A stretch of DNA of 64,000 bases from Epiperipatus broadwayi (lineage: Eukaryota > Onychophora > Udeonychophora > Euonychophora > Peripatidae): NCBI GenBank assembly GCA_028023455.1, contig JAQFVV010006448.1, positions 833,431 to 897,430 on the forward strand, in the 5' to 3' direction. Below are positions 1 to 14,163 of this stretch, one piece after another. A program made the position numbers and the translations under genes. The notes under the pieces are model-generated. The model did no database searches and was not told where the DNA came from. It was given only the letters and a program-made list of their open reading frames with translations. Position 1 is the stretch's first letter. Each line of letters begins with the position of its first letter.

Positions 1-368
1 TCAAGAATATTGTATTTATACTGAATAAATTATTCTTAGTATTGTTAAACATATATTACTTTGCTGATGGAAATGAATTAAAATAAATATTTATTTTAAG
101 TGTGTTATGCAAAATGTGAATTAACAATATTTTAACATGTTTTAAAATTGCCCAAATCATTTAAACTTATTACAGATATTACCATGGAAAGCCAAACCAA
201 TGAATAAATCAATAAATTATTTTAAAAGTTTGTTTTGAAGATCGTAATAAACCTATTAATTCATTAAGGAAAATTATCTATAGAAAAGTGGATAAACGTT
301 TCTGTATAATTGCACTGTACTTGGAAGTGTTTGAATATTATTTCACTATGCTGACAATGAAGATAATC

Positions 369-370
<2 letters not shown>
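1..370. other. AT-rich intergenic DNA, nothing recognised
   Basis: No open frame of note, no repeat structure and no match to other parts of the window was seen here. It is the left flank of the first giant LTR-like element and does not match the DNA flanking the second, inverted copy at 36.79 kb, so the element edge is set by the end of shared sequence. Confidence 0.6.

Positions 371-403
<33 letters not shown>
371..403. repeat. (TA)n microsatellite, left flank of giant LTR
   Basis: Alternating TA run that directly abuts the TG end of the element starting at 404. The other side of the element (4671 onward) is also (AT)n, so the element sits inside an AT microsatellite and its target-site duplication cannot be resolved. 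Confidence 0.9.
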
Positions 404-406
<3 letters not shown>

Positions 407-1336
407 GCCCTTTTGTATGGGTCACCATCTAATTTTTGTGCTAATCTATTAAAAATTTTAAATTTAAGATATATTTGAATATGTGATGTTAATTTTGCTT
501 ATGATAATATTTCAAAAAGTTTAATTAAAGCAATCTATGAGTATTTGATATGTAAAATTGTGCTGATATTGAGAGAGACATTTTAAATGATGATGATTAT
601 AATATATAGTTGGAAAAAATGGCCATAATCAATACTGCATTAATATATTTAATAAGTAGGTATTTAAAGTCAAAAGTGTTTAAAAGATAAGTAAAATTAA
701 ATGCATATGTTTATTGTTGATAAAATAATATTATAAAAGAATATAAATATTTTAATTATTGTAAGTACTTAAATAGAAGACTAATATTTGATTTTAATAA
801 TATTGGATAATTATTTTAAAATCTATTATAATATCTTATTTATTTAAAAAATATTTATTTTAAAAAAATGCAATTGTTAGTTTATTTTTAGACGTTGACA
901 AGCGTTTCTTGTGTTATAAAAAAACAGATGTTAGTTAGATATACACAAGCATGCTTGGAAGTTATCTAATAAAGTTGCAAAACTATTTTAAAATCATGTT
1001 ATAAAATTTATAAATAATACGTGAGTTATCACGAGATAAAATAAAGATAAATCAATGTAGAATATTAAATTTGATTCTAAAAAAAATATTGCTTTGGAAA
1101 TATAACGTATAAAAAGACTTAGTGTATTTTAAATAATCTTATAAAAGTTAAAATTATAATTAAGTCAGTAAGAATATTTTTAAAAGAATGTTTAATAAAT
1201 TTAAATAAATGATAAAGATTATTTAGAAATTTGATAATGTAATAAATATTAAATATTAAATAAGTCATTATTTATTTTTAATTTTGTGTTGTTGGTAAAT
1301 ATGTAAATAAGCCAGCAAAGTTGATTGTTTAATCTA

Positions 1337-1369
1337 CCAATCAAATGGGAAGTTTCTTCCGGTATAAAA
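1337..1369 (+). promoter_or_regulatory. CCAAT box and TATA box of giant LTR
   Basis: CCAAT at 1337-1341 is followed by TATAAAA at 1363-1369. The inverted copy keeps the same block (TTTTATA at 35830-35836 and the CCAAT complement just after it) with very few changes, while nearby DNA has drifted more. Conservation in both copies supports a Pol II promoter inside the LTR. Direction would be left to right here. Confidence 0.5.
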
Positions 1370-3710
1370 TCTTAGTTCAATTGTTAGGAGAGGACTCTGT
1401 GATTGATTTTTCAAGTTAATTGTGTTATTAAAATAGCTACGTAAATTTTGTAGACGCTTTTAAAATCATTTTTCAAAATTATAAGAGTGTCTTGTAAATA
1501 AGTTATAAAAGTTTTAAATGATAGACATGCGGTGTTAATTTAATTTTCCCTATCGATCATCTCTATATTAAGCTCAATTTACAAGCAAATAGTCATGGGA
1601 ACATCATATATAGTGAAAATATATCGGAAACTTTATGCTAAAAGTATGACAAACGCTGGATTAGTACGGAAAATTACGAGATGGAGAAAAGTAGTATTTT
1701 GGACAGTATATAATTTTAAAAGCTAATTACTAGTGACTATTAGAAAATAGATATTTTAGAGAATAAAATACTTCTTTATGAAGAAAGTTTTTTTTTGCAA
1801 GCTATAAATTTAAAAATATATCTTAAGTAAAGATAGTAGAAATGAAAGTAGCTTTGAATACTTGCCTTGTTAAGTCTTTATGATTAAAAGACTGAATGTG
1901 GACAATTTTTAAAAGGCAAATAGATTAAAAATATATTTAGCTAGAAATCTTAATATAATAAAGATTATTATATTGAAATAATTTAAACGCTGGTTGTTTA
2001 GATGAAAAAGCTTATTCTTACCTGGATATTTTGTTAAGAAATGCGCAAGTGGACGTCCCAGTTAATTTAAAATAATTAAATGATAATTTTTATAATCTAT
2101 AGACTAATTGAAGATAATAACTTTAAATAATATTTTTAAAGAACTGCATCCGGATCAGATAAACTATTTTAATTTTGTTATATTTTTTGTAAAAGAACTG
2201 ATTAACTTTTATTTTGGTTTTAAAAGAACTTTTCATTTTTCATAAACTTTTAAAAAAACACGTGATGGACCGGAAACAGGAAATGGTGTGCTAGTGAATA
2301 TGTGCCTAGGATTAAAAAACTTTATGGTGAAAAAGAAAACATCGCTGGAGTCACGTAATATAAATTCTGTTTTATTTATCTAATATAAAAATTAAATCTT
2401 ATTAATTTATTAAAAATAAGATAGGTACATTTCTTAAAATAGTAACTAAAAAATAATATAATGATTAATTGCATGAGTTTATTTTATAATTAATATAACA
2501 CAGAATATTTTAAAGAATGATCGTGAGTATAAATGTGAATTATTTTATGAAGCTGTAATTCCGAAAAATATTGGAAGATGGGCTGGACATTAATTCATTA
2601 TCTATGGTAAAAATTGTATAATAATAATAATTTTGATGTATTTAATATGTTTTCTTTAGATCAACCAAATATTATGTTATTTTGAATGAATGTATGAATA
2701 TTTTAAAAATACACACACATTATATTGGCAGTGACAGTTTTATTTAAATATGCATAATTTAAATTTATGATATAAGTACGATGCAACATTACATAAGAAG
2801 CTTAGAAATAATTATATGATTCTTTCGTAAATAAATTTTGATTTTTATTTTTATTATTATTATGTTGGAGTATTAGAATTATATTTATTATTCATACAAG
2901 TAATTATTTTATTTCAAGTTAGGAAGAGATTTCAAAGTCTATATTTTATTTTTATTTTATTGGATAAATTAAGTTAAGTTTTATGTAGAAGTTTATGTTG
3001 GATTGAAGATTTACCAAGTATAGACGATGAAGTATAAATAGTTTGGATAATTAATATTTTATTTAGAGTTGAAAGTTGTTTTCCGGAAATTTTAAATAAG
3101 TTTAGAGGATGTTTTTGTAGATAGAAATTTATTAAGAAGGATTAGTATTACACATAAAGTAAAGTAATAATTTTACATAGAAAAGTATCATAGAATTTAT
3201 CTAATATAATACTTTATGAATTTGAAATTAATGAATTATTTTAATATTATTATTTAACAGTACATATATGTAATGCATATTTGATAAAACATGTAGCATG
3301 AATTGTATTAACTGAAATATAAAATTATAATCAGTTATTTGTTATTACATTATAAAGATACATTAGTTTCTATATTATGCTATTAGAGTAATATTAATAT
3401 TAGAGTGAACACATACTAGTACATGATGAAATAAGTAACAGTAATACTTGAGTGATGTAGCAATTTAATTAATAAAGTTTAATTGTTTACATATGTTACA
3501 TAAATATTATTTACATAAATTTTCTGTGTAATAATTGAAGTTCACTGATATTTATTTAAAGTCTAAGTTTTGAAAACATACTTCAATGTTATTAATACAG
3601 CATTTTTTAAAGAATGTATAATTACTTATTAGGAGTATGAATTAATAACAGAGTAAACATATTGTATTATTATTTTCTTATTTTATTTTCTTTGTTTTCA
3701 TAATTTGAAC

Positions 3711-3729
3711 TGTAAATATTGTAAATAAA
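3711..3729 (+). terminator. Polyadenylation-type motif in giant LTR
   Basis: A 19-base string starting TGTAAATATTG and ending AATAAA, followed by T/G-rich sequence, resembles a poly(A) signal with downstream element. The identical 19-mer occurs at 6689-6707. In the inverted copy the corresponding site, near 33.48-33.50 kb, is altered in the AATAAA part. Confidence 0.4.
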
Positions 3730-4667
3730 TTCTTAATCAAAGTTAATGTGAATAAATTTGTTTGATTTGTTTAAAAGTGTGTCGAGTTCATTATTTTGCA
3801 CCACAGCATTTGACAACAGATAATTTGAACAAACATAATATTTGCACAATATGAATTTTTTATTATTATTTAGAAATAAACACAATATTTTCCTGATTAT
3901 CATTTATGAGAATTGATTGACATTATTACATCATATTACAATGGTCATAGAGTAATTATAATGCATAATATAAGAATACAATATTATTTATTGCCATAGA
4001 TTATTGAATTATAAGATTTTTGATCTATTCCAAAGTTAAGATACTATGTGAAAATAAAAGATATACATATGATTGTTTATTTATTTAATACTTAATAATA
4101 TAACAGAAATAGATAAGATTAAGTTATACCCTAAGATTAGTATTGAGTATTATTATTATTAGAATAAGTTAGGTGTATTTAGGTTTGATATAAAATCCCT
4201 TATCATACTTATTTACATGAGTTATCATTACTTTAAGATAATTAGAAGAACCTGAGATTATTTAATTATATTTTAAAATTAAAAGTTAAGATTTATTTAT
4301 TTTATTATTATTAAAGATAGTTTATTCTATTTAAAAGCCATAAGAATGCTATAGATGTAGTATTAAGTTAGTAAGGAGGTAATAGTATTCTTATGCCATT
4401 GAGACAGTGTCTTGGAAGATATTGACTCAATGTAAATCTACTTATTACTTTGTAACTTTACTTCACAGTCTCATGATTTTAATAAATACTTATTTAAATA
4501 ATACATACTATAGAACTATATTGATTTTGATAATTGATAATAAGTTTAATTAGAATATGATAATATAAAAGTAATTAAAAATAGATATGCAAATTTTAAT
4601 TAAGCATTATAATTTTAATTGAGCTACTCGTATTTCAAATTATATTATACATCAAGAAGTAGGGGGT

Positions 4668-4779
<112 letters not shown>

Positions 4780-5082
4780 TTGCTTATGAATGTTTGCTCA
4801 TTATATCAATATCTGTATCATTCAGCTCAAAAGTATGGAACAAACTGGGAATTAAGAAAGAGAAAATATAATGGGAAAAAATGTTCATTTATTTGTATTT
4901 ATGGCCTAGGTCTATTATTGTAATATATGTTTGTAGTGCATTATTCAGAAATTCTCTTTTTATTTATTTATTGTGGTATAAAATTTATTTAGTTAAGGAT
5001 AAAAAGATGTATAAAAATATATACATTTATTACATGTATTTTTGTTATTCTCCAGTGAAGGGAAAACATAATATTAAATATC

Positions 5083-5197
<115 letters not shown>

Positions 5198-6688
5198 TTT
5201 ATCTCCCCATTTTTTTAAACATATTTTAATATTTTATTAAAGGGTGAACAAACAGACTAAATTTTGTCAAAGATATACTATAATGACCTAATTGTTTTTT
5301 TATATGAAATAATGAATGTAAGCCTTTTTCATTTTTTAATTTTACCTATGAATGGACATATCCACTTTAAATATAAACTGTAGGTTGATCTTTATTGTTT
5401 CCATGTGTATGGCTTGCTATAATAAAAGTATAATTATTATTTTAAAATAATTAATGATCATCTGACTTTTATGTTGGTGGTTTGTTTATCTATACATTAA
5501 TAGTTTCTGCATTGTGAAATGGAGTATTTATATTTCCACTTTTATTATTAAGATTATTTTATCTTGCTATTGGACTGATAAGGATTTGTGACAGCTTTCA
5601 GCTGATAAGTACATGCCACATATAATGGCATCAAATAGAATAATATTAATATTGTGCATGGGCTGATAGAGAATCTCCCATTGTGGATTAAATCAGAGGA
5701 TGATATTGTTGAGGCTGATTAATAGTTAGTGCTTAGTTAGCATAGTTAGTCCCAAGAGAGGATATCCATGGTCTGAATTCTATTTCTCGGTGATGAGGTG
5801 AAGCTCACACTTTATACATATGGAAAAGTATTAGAATTGGCCATATTATTGTACAACTATTATATTGTTTTGTGGAGCCTCCCTTTATTGTTTGATACCC
5901 CATGAGGTTATATAGTTAGTTTTCCGCCATGTATGGTGAAGTTTAGTATTTCCAAATTAAATAACAAGGATAAGGTAAAGTTAGATTAAGGAACACTGGT
6001 TTAACTATAGTGTTTTTCTAATTGGAATAGTGTCTTTATGATGTTGTAGGATCTTCATCAGTTTATAAACAAACCAACCAAAGCTTAATAGTGATTGTAG
6101 AATTTCTAGATTAAAGAGCAAGAGATGCATGTGGACAATGTTGATTTATTTTTCATCAAGCAGTGATTCACCAATGTATCAGTATGATAGGTTAACTATT
6201 AAAATGATTATGTTGTGGACATAGGCAATGTTTTAGTGTCATGTGTGCATTTGACCTCTGATGTCTGTTCCCAATTTAATACACTAAATCTATTCATCTT
6301 AAATTATAATCAATGATTAATTGTGCTGAATATGATAATTTCCCTTATCATATTCTAATAAATGATATAGCTTTAGTATAATGCACTACTTTATAAATTT
6401 TGAATTCTAGATTTAAAATTTGTGCATATCCTAAAGACCTAAATACACTGTTATTTTTATAATTTAAGTGCTAATTTAGCTTAAATAAAGTTTAACTATT
6501 TTATTGTATATGATAGGATAATAATAGAAACATAGCCAATAATAAGTGATACTATGAATATCACTGTATTAGTTTGTCATATTTACTATGTGTATAGCCA
6601 ATGGAATATCCAATTATTTTCCATCCCTGATTTTATTTAATGTAGGGTAATGTCTGTCTTATTTCATACAATGTCTCTTAATTAAATT

Positions 6689-6707
6689 TGTAAATATTGT
6701 AAATAAA
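6689..6707 (+). terminator. Second copy of the 19-base poly(A)-type motif
   Basis: Identical over 19 bases to 3711-3729 and followed by CTTGTTGTG, a GT-rich downstream element as expected for a polyadenylation site. The surrounding sequence does not obviously align with the first site. Confidence 0.35.
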
Positions 6708-8093
6708 CCTTGTTGTGTTAAAAATTTATTTAGTTGTTTGTAGTCTTATTGCTAATCACCATACACATTATTATTGTTATTGCTATTGACATATCAGTGG
6801 ATTATATATTGAAATCATTATCCATCAATACAGTATATTTAACTTTTTATTAATATACCAGAATAATTTTGTTATGCCCTATCATTTAAGAGTACGTCTA
6901 ATGCATCATCACTTAATAATCAAAATGTTATTAACTTAGAGTATATATTATTTTAAATGGTATACTAAATGATTAAACACTTAATATTGGTTTAATCACT
7001 TTATTTGAACCTGCAGATCTATCATTCACTGAGCTTGATCACCTTGTTTATAATTATTTTAAAAAAGAAATTTGGTAAGTTATTGTGTTTAGTCATTAAA
7101 AAGAGTTATTCCTATTTCTTGAAGCTTAAAGTTGATATTAGTTATGGAGTTTATAAAGTTTCTTTGGAACTGCATTAGGAGATGTTTTGTGCATTATATT
7201 TGAGTAGTGGAAAAATACTTCTCACTGACCCAAGTATATTTTGTATAACAATTTTGAGTTGCTTGAACCCTGAGAAGAATAAGTTATTAAGTCACAATGT
7301 AGAATTTGAATTTATAGTAAATTTTATATTTAGTTGTTTATTGCAGTTGGATTTGAGTTATATTATACTTACTGTTTATGAAAGTCAACCAAATTTTAAG
7401 GTATAAATACTTCTTTTGTCTTAAAATGTATAGCTTGTTTTGACTTTATGATAAATATTCTGTGTTTGTCATGCTTAGAATCCCTATTTTATGTAACTTA
7501 CCTCTTACCATTTAATGTGATATTAGTTTATAGTTTAAGATCTCAGTTTCCAACATCAACATTGTTCTTCAATTTCATCTTGATCATTCTTTTATTTATT
7601 CATTCTCATTTGACATTAATTCATTATCATAATTGATTAATCATTCATTAACTTTTATTCTCTTATCATCATAACTATTCATTATCTCTTACTATATCAT
7701 CATCTTAATCATTCATTATTCACCTATATCTACATTCTTTTCTCTTCATTCTTAGACTCATTTCATTTTACTATTTAATTATTACTTATTTTTATTATTC
7801 ATTTAATCATCTACATCATAATTTTCTTATTACTTAATTTATACTTTTAATTTCATCATCAGTCCATAAATATAATTATTAGTTATTTATTTTGACAAAC
7901 ATTAAATTGATTTCATAACGTTTTGTTTGTGGATTTTAAAGCTGGTTTGACCAGAGTTATTATCTTCATTAATCACCTTATGATTTTCTTTAATTTTATA
8001 GTTTCATGCTCGCTTAGTTCAATAAAGAAATCAACTTGTTAGTTTAACATTTTTTATTTTTTTTATGCTTATATTCTTGATTCTATGGGTAGT

Positions 8094-8288
8094 GAAGGTT
8101 ACAAAGGTAGATTTAGCACCTAAAATAAGGAGCTTGTTTTGTTACAATTGCTAGACATTCTAAAAAGAGTGTTATAAAGGGAATATTTGGTGCCATGAAA
8201 CATGCGGCCAGATTCGTATATGATTCCAGCGTTTAAAGAGAAGGTCGCAAAGGCAGATTATAGCGACGAAACCTAAAGCAAGATTAGT
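8094..8288. repeat. Degenerate direct repeat pair, about 45 bp
   Basis: 8094-8138 and 8240-8288 share the pattern GAAGGT-(T/C)-(A/G)CAAAGG-(T/C)-AGAT...CCTAAA, so an approximately 45-base unit is present twice with drift. It lies just before the TCACA/(AT)n junction at 8302. Confidence 0.4.
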
Positions 8289-8379
8289 TGTTGCTGAGGT
8301 CACAATATATATATATATATATATAAACGTTACAACCATAAAGCTAAACTAGTCAATATAAAATCAAAACTACCCCAAA

Positions 8380-8460
8380 TCCAAAATTAAAACAGACCAG
8401 CAGTGAAACCTTAGGTTGTGTTTTTATATTATTTTTATGCTGGTCTGGTTTAATTTTGGA
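8380..8460. repeat. Inverted repeat, about 23-bp arms
   Basis: 8380-8403 and 8438-8460 are near-perfect reverse complements (outer TCCAAAATTAA, inner CAGACCAGCA) around a loop of about 34 bases. It follows an (AT)n tract at 8305-8324. Possibly a small foldback or MITE. Confidence 0.6.
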
Positions 8461-8656
8461 ATCAACTTTAATAATGGGATTAAATGCAAACAATAAAAGT
8501 TATATATAACACAAACAAATGTTTATATAAAAATTATGATAGGTAAATATATAAATATTTTTAAATCAATTGTGCCTAATTTTATTCTTTTCTGAGGTAA
8601 CTTAATATGTGGTCGTTGATGAACATACAGAAGAGGTATTTTTTTAAATATATAGC

Positions 8657-8770
8657 TTTATTACTGCCTAGTATGCTTTCAATATATTTACTATATCCTA
8701 TTTCTTACATATAGTGGTGCTCCATGAATATGATATAGTAAATATATTGAAAGCATGCAAGGCAATAAAA
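8657..8770. repeat. Palindromic MITE-like element, about 40-bp arms
   Basis: Arms 8657-8697 and 8732-8770 are complementary with a few mismatches and one gap, with a loop of about 34 bases. The arms share the core TATGCTTTCAATATATTTAC. No coding content, so a small non-autonomous foldback is the likeliest reading. Confidence 0.6.
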
Positions 8771-10752
8771 TTTTGAGTATTAAAAGAAATGCTTTTTCTG
8801 TGAGTACATTAATTAACTATCCAGATGCATCAACTGAAAATTTTCATTCATGGCTTCAAGTCACTCTAAAACTGTCAATTTTTGCATTATCATAACAGAT
8901 TTATGGTCATTTTAAAGCTTAAAAGGTACCATAAGATGATACTTCTCTAGAATTATTTTAAAATTAAAAAAATCAATAAAATTTAAATTTAAAGTTTTAA
9001 CAATATGAGGTGGACTTTTCAAGGCACTGATTGGTTGTTTTTCATTTTTAACAAAAGGAAGCATTTGCCAATGATTTTGACAGGTCTAAGAACTTTGTTT
9101 TGATTTTCAAGATGAAAATATATATTTTAGAGTATGATTTTCATATTTTAACATATATTATAAATTATTTTGATAAAATATGCTGAAAATAAAATTGTTT
9201 TTGAAAAATAGTTAAGATTTTAGTAAAAATTATTTACTTTTACATGGATGTCAATTGAGAAAGAAATCAATGATGTACACAGCATTTTCTAATAGTTTAA
9301 GAATGTTCTGTTTAGGTTTTCTGCTATAGAATATTTTTATAATTATAAATAGAAATTTATTTTTGAAAAAAAAAAAAACTTTTGTTCACTTTCATAATCT
9401 GACAAATTATTAATTTGCTTTTTACAAATGAAACTAAAACAAATGTAATATTAAAATATGAATAAATTTTTACAGCTGATTCTGTAATTACCCAATCAAA
9501 AGTTTAAAACATTAATTCATTCAGCCAATAAAATAATTTTCTGTCTAAAAGTTAAAAACCAAGTATTATAAATATTTTTATAAAAATATTAAATTTTGGG
9601 AAATTATAATAAATTTAGATGTTTGTCTAAAAGTTTGTTGTGATTGAAATGTATATGTGATTATATTTTTGACTATTTTCATTACGTAGTATTTAATATT
9701 TACTAAGGCAATAAACCTCAAGAGTGTGTTTGAAAATGTGAAGGTAGGGACCTCTACAGGTCTTAACCACAAGCTTATGCTTTGTAAGAAATGAGGGGCA
9801 CCCAAGGGGAATAAATGTTAAATGCTTTTAGAAATTTATTTAAACATTTTAAATACATTTATTTGTTAGTAATAATGAATGTTTCAAGTGATTTTTTTCC
9901 GTCAATGTTTTATTGATGTGATCAATGATAATACTAGCATATGAAATAAACTAATGAGTTTAGATTAATAAATATAAAATTGAAGATGATACTTCAATTA
10001 GCTTGGTTATTTGGTTTAAAGATCACTAGTCCAGTTCACACACTAATACTATTATTGGTCAGGCCAAAAACACTTGAAGAAGAGGTGAAAATAATACTAT
10101 TCTAAATGTTATGCTATATACATACCTGTGACATATTGCTAACATACATATTTTGAAAATATATATATTTTATTATTATTGTAAAGTGTATTGTTTACTT
10201 AATTATTTCTATTACAACATTAATAAATAAAGTATTATTATATTTAAACATTTCCAATTAAAATAAATTATGAATTGATTTTTTTTTAAAACATGCAGAT
10301 AGTCAATAAAAATCTAATTTATCTATACAACTTGTAATTTTGTTCTCATTTTTTTAAAAAAAGATGAACTTGATAATTTGCTGCAAGAATTTGCAAAGAT
10401 CCTATCTACAAATTAAAAAAAAATTGTCAATTGATTTAAATATATCCATAATTTGTTAAAATATTTTGTGACTATCAATGTGCTTTTTTCATAGTTAATA
10501 GTATTTAAAATAGATTGTGAATTTTTAAAATATTAATTAAATAACTTCAAACCCAGAAAGCATTTTTGATTTTATTAAATGATATGAAGATATATTTTAA
10601 TGAATTCATATTTTTAATTTATTTTAAAAAGATACATTGATTTTACATTGTATAAAATGCATAGTAAGTGGAGAAACTTATTTGATCAAAAAAGCAAGAT
10701 AAGAAACTTTTTGAATGTTTATGAATCATAAATTTCATTATATAACAGTGAA
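8771..10752. other. AT-rich DNA, nothing recognised
   Basis: Only short frames and homopolymer runs are present. The 75-codon frame at 9578-9805 on the minus strand has no domain I can recognise and is likely chance. Confidence 0.5.
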
Positions 10753-10763
10753 AATTCTAAATG

Positions 10764-10801
<38 letters not shown>

Positions 10802-10808
10802 CATTTAG

Positions 10809-10843
<35 letters not shown>
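10753..10843. repeat. Inverted repeat enclosing (AT)n, then a second (AT)n
   Basis: AATTCTAAATGTAAT at 10753-10767 is the exact reverse complement of ATTACATTTAGAATT at 10798-10812. The loop is (AT)n, and another (AT)n follows to 10843. Confidence 0.8.
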
Positions 10844-10844
<1 letters not shown>

Positions 10845-11445
10845 CTATTTATTGAGTGGAATTTTCCATTAGTAATTATTTAAGTAAAAATATTTTTACT
10901 TAACCAATCAAGATTAACTACCTTAAGCTAAGACTGAATTAAAACTTATAGGCTGGTGAAATGAAAAGGAGAATTGGCTATTGTCTTAAATAAAGAGCTT
11001 TCTAATTAAATAATTATAATTATATATATATATTTAAAGGATATTTATATAAAAATATGTGTGTGACGTTCTCTGTTTATAATTATTTATTATATATATA
11101 TATATAATGAATTAAGTTTGATGTCTATATTCGTTTCATAATATATGTAATATTCAAATCAATATATACATATCAAAATACAGTAAAATTCACATAAATT
11201 ATATTATTTTTAAAGGCACTTTTGACTATACATCTTGTAGTCTTTATCAACTATATAATATTGAATAATCAAAATGAGACAATCCTTCACAATACCCATA
11301 GTTCAATTAAGATTTCCCACAATTCTGTTATTTTAACATTTGATTACTGCCAATTCATTAACATTTGACAATTTCTTGAAATCCACATAGCCTGTTTTAT
11401 TTTACATTTATCGTGGCAATGTTCAATTTAAATGTTAATTGATTA

Positions 11446-11825
11446 ATGAATAATTTTAAGAGTATAATTCCTAAATTGCAAAGAAGTAATATAATTTATC
11501 AGATTTCATGTGGATGTCAGAAATTATATATCGGTGAATTTAGATGTTCTGTGGAGAAGAGATTGAAGGAGCATCAATTGTTATATAATCCAATTAAAAA
11601 TAATGTAAATAGTCAATTTAATACAGCTTCAGTATTCTTTGACCAGTAAAAACTTGTAATAATAGGTTTACATTTAATACTAGTGAAATAAAAATATTAA
11701 TAGAAGAAAGAAATCATAAAAAAAGGAAAATTAATGAGGCAATTTTGATTGATAAATATAAGAATGATGTTATTAATAGGCAAGTTGCAAATACGGCCAT
11801 ACACAGCTTATGGAAACAAACATAA
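11446..11825 (+). pseudogene. Penelope-like element, GIY-YIG endonuclease remnant
   Basis: The first 67 codons encode IIYQISCGCQKLYIGE followed by R...EKRLKEH, the GIY-YIG endonuclease signature of Penelope-like elements, with the GIY tripeptide read here as IIY. A stop at 11647-11649 breaks the frame. In the next frame the protein continues (CNNRF, then ERNHKKRKINEA, then INRQVANTAIHSLW) to a TAA near 11825. This matches the order of the better preserved copy at 15.7-16.03 kb (IERNNNKRKIKEA, INRQTAN, NELWEN). Only the C-terminal domain is present; RT is missing. The two Penelope fragments are clearly diverged from one another, so this is a separate, older insertion. Confidence 0.75.
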
Positions 11826-13965
11826 CATTAAGTTTAAAAAAATTAAAATTTAGTTTAAAGCTGATGAGGATTACCATGTAATTGAAAACGCTACAAAAGA
11901 ATTTAGACTATAATATTGTATTTACCAATATATATATATATTCTAAAAAAAATAATAAAAAATAGAAATAATTAAAAAGCATGATACCTATTAAAGATAT
12001 CAATAATCTCATTTTAGTGCACTATTGATAGGTACCTGAATATATTTGTTAGTAAGTAGATAAGTGAAATACAATCATATTTAATTGAATATATTTTTTC
12101 CCATTTATCATGATCTCAAGTGATTATTCAATTTCCAAAAATAATATTAACTTCAATAAGATATATAAAATTAAAGAGGGATGTGTGTTAGCTCTCTAGT
12201 CAGATTGCCATGATTAAATGAAAAAAAAAAATTCTATGGATTGTGTTTATTTTACTATATATATATATATAAGACGTTGTAGTCATATTATACTGTAAGG
12301 ATGCCATGTCACCAATAAGAAATATATGATAATAACGGTGATTCCACAATTAAGCTAAGGAAGATATCAGTCTATTAGACCTATTTCAATATAGCTTATT
12401 TTGGCCACATTTGACCTGAAGTAGTTTTAACAAAACAAAAACTCTGTCACAAAGATAGATTACTTTAATATATTAATAAAACAAAAAAAATCATTAAGAT
12501 ATAATCACTTAACAATAAATATATATCTCCAGAGATATAATGAGAATACTGTCTCAAAATAAATATGATGCAAGTAAGTACTATTAATAACATTCATTAT
12601 ATTAAATATATAATTCTGAAAGTTTAGACAAGGTCACTTGATTAAAATGGACTTTGAAACTTTCTTTTTTTTAATTTTTTTAAAAGAGAAAAGTTGTTTT
12701 AAATATGTTAAAATATTTATTTTGAAAATATATTTAATAAATGCTTTATTTACATATATACATTAAAAGTTTGAACGATTTAAAAAAATAATTAAAAAAC
12801 AAATTTTCTTTAAAAATCAGTTGTTAAAGTAATCATTATGTGTGTATATATTACTTTCATTGAAACATTTTGACATATGCAGATTTACAAAAATATAAAA
12901 ATGAAATTTATTACATAACTTAGGAATGTTAGATAGTATTTATTCTTAATATTTTAAGTGTATTTAAGACAAATTTATTTGTCTTAATTTAAACATCTTG
13001 TTAAAAAAGTCTTTACAATATAGTATATAGTTTTTATTTCTTTGCTTTCAATCTCTGTATATTTTCTGAAATTATGTGCTCAATAAACTATAATAATTTC
13101 CCAGGTGTTTAAGAGTTTGTCACAATGGTTAATCATTAAGTGAAACATAATGAACAGAACATCTATTCTTTCAGATTTACAATTCAACCCTTTTTTGGTC
13201 TTTAAGTTAATTATGATTAAGTTATAGCAAACCATTCAAAGTGTAGAATAATCTATATGAGCATTTTTCTAATAAAATCAAAAATTATGCTATTAACTTG
13301 CAACGTTGAAATTTTCTTTTTAAATTTGAGCTGCTGTTAAACTGAATCATGTTGAATACTGAAAACTGATTACATTTGTTTTTTGTTTGATGATTCCATG
13401 TTTTTGAAAATCCTTTTTTATACAAATATTTCTTTTACATCGTTCAAATTTCTTAATTGGTCATTTAAAAATTATCAGTTATATTTTAAATGTAATCTTT
13501 TTATAAGCTGCTTAAATATTTTTCTTTTTTTAATTAATTGCACTAAGAGGATTTATCAAAACACAACAAAATTATTTTAAATCTAAGTAAATAAAGTTTC
13601 CACAATTTTTTGATTCTTACCTTTAAAAAAAATTGTAAAACTATTATATGTTCTTAAATTTTACCCAAAGGTATGAAATGTTACCACTAATATTTCACAA
13701 ACACTAACATTCATGGATAATGAATGTCAAATATTTTCTCAGGTTTTTCAGTGTGTAATAATATGATAAACTGCATTCATATGACCAAACGTAATTAGTA
13801 TTAATTTTTGTTATGGCATATACATGATACCTAAAACAGCTTGCAATATGTTCAAAAATGTCCATGTATTAGACGATTTTCTGCATGAATGATGTTTAAT
13901 TATTCTCACATAAGATAAAAAAACAAAAAAAATATTGGTGATACTCTCATTGAAACACTTATATT

Positions 13966-13966
<1 letters not shown>
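11826..13966. other. AT-rich DNA, nothing recognised
   Basis: No domain-bearing frame and no clear element ends. Short AT runs occur near 11.93 and 12.26 kb. The 65-codon frame at 13383-13580 is Phe/Ile/Asn-rich without a recognisable motif. Confidence 0.5.

Positions 13967-13999
<33 letters not shown>
13967..13999. repeat. (AC)n(AT)n microsatellite at palindrome edge
   Basis: Short CA run passing into AT. The left end of the 2.2-kb palindrome lies inside the AT part. Confidence 0.85.
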
Positions 14000-14163
14000 A
14001 TTATTCAAAACAATACAATAATTAATACAGTAACAATATTTTAAACAAATATATACCAATTTAATAGAAGTACTTTCAACTATCTATGTAGTCGTTGTCA
14101 ACTAGACTCAAATTGTATTAGAAAAAACCGTTACAAATGTAAACAAAAGCAATACATCATACA

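Noticed and set aside
11310-11370. Possible minus-strand Penelope tail (GAATTGTGGGAAA match)
   Set aside because: Only a 13-base identity to the end of the Penelope gene at 16.01 kb without a continuing frame; it could be chance.
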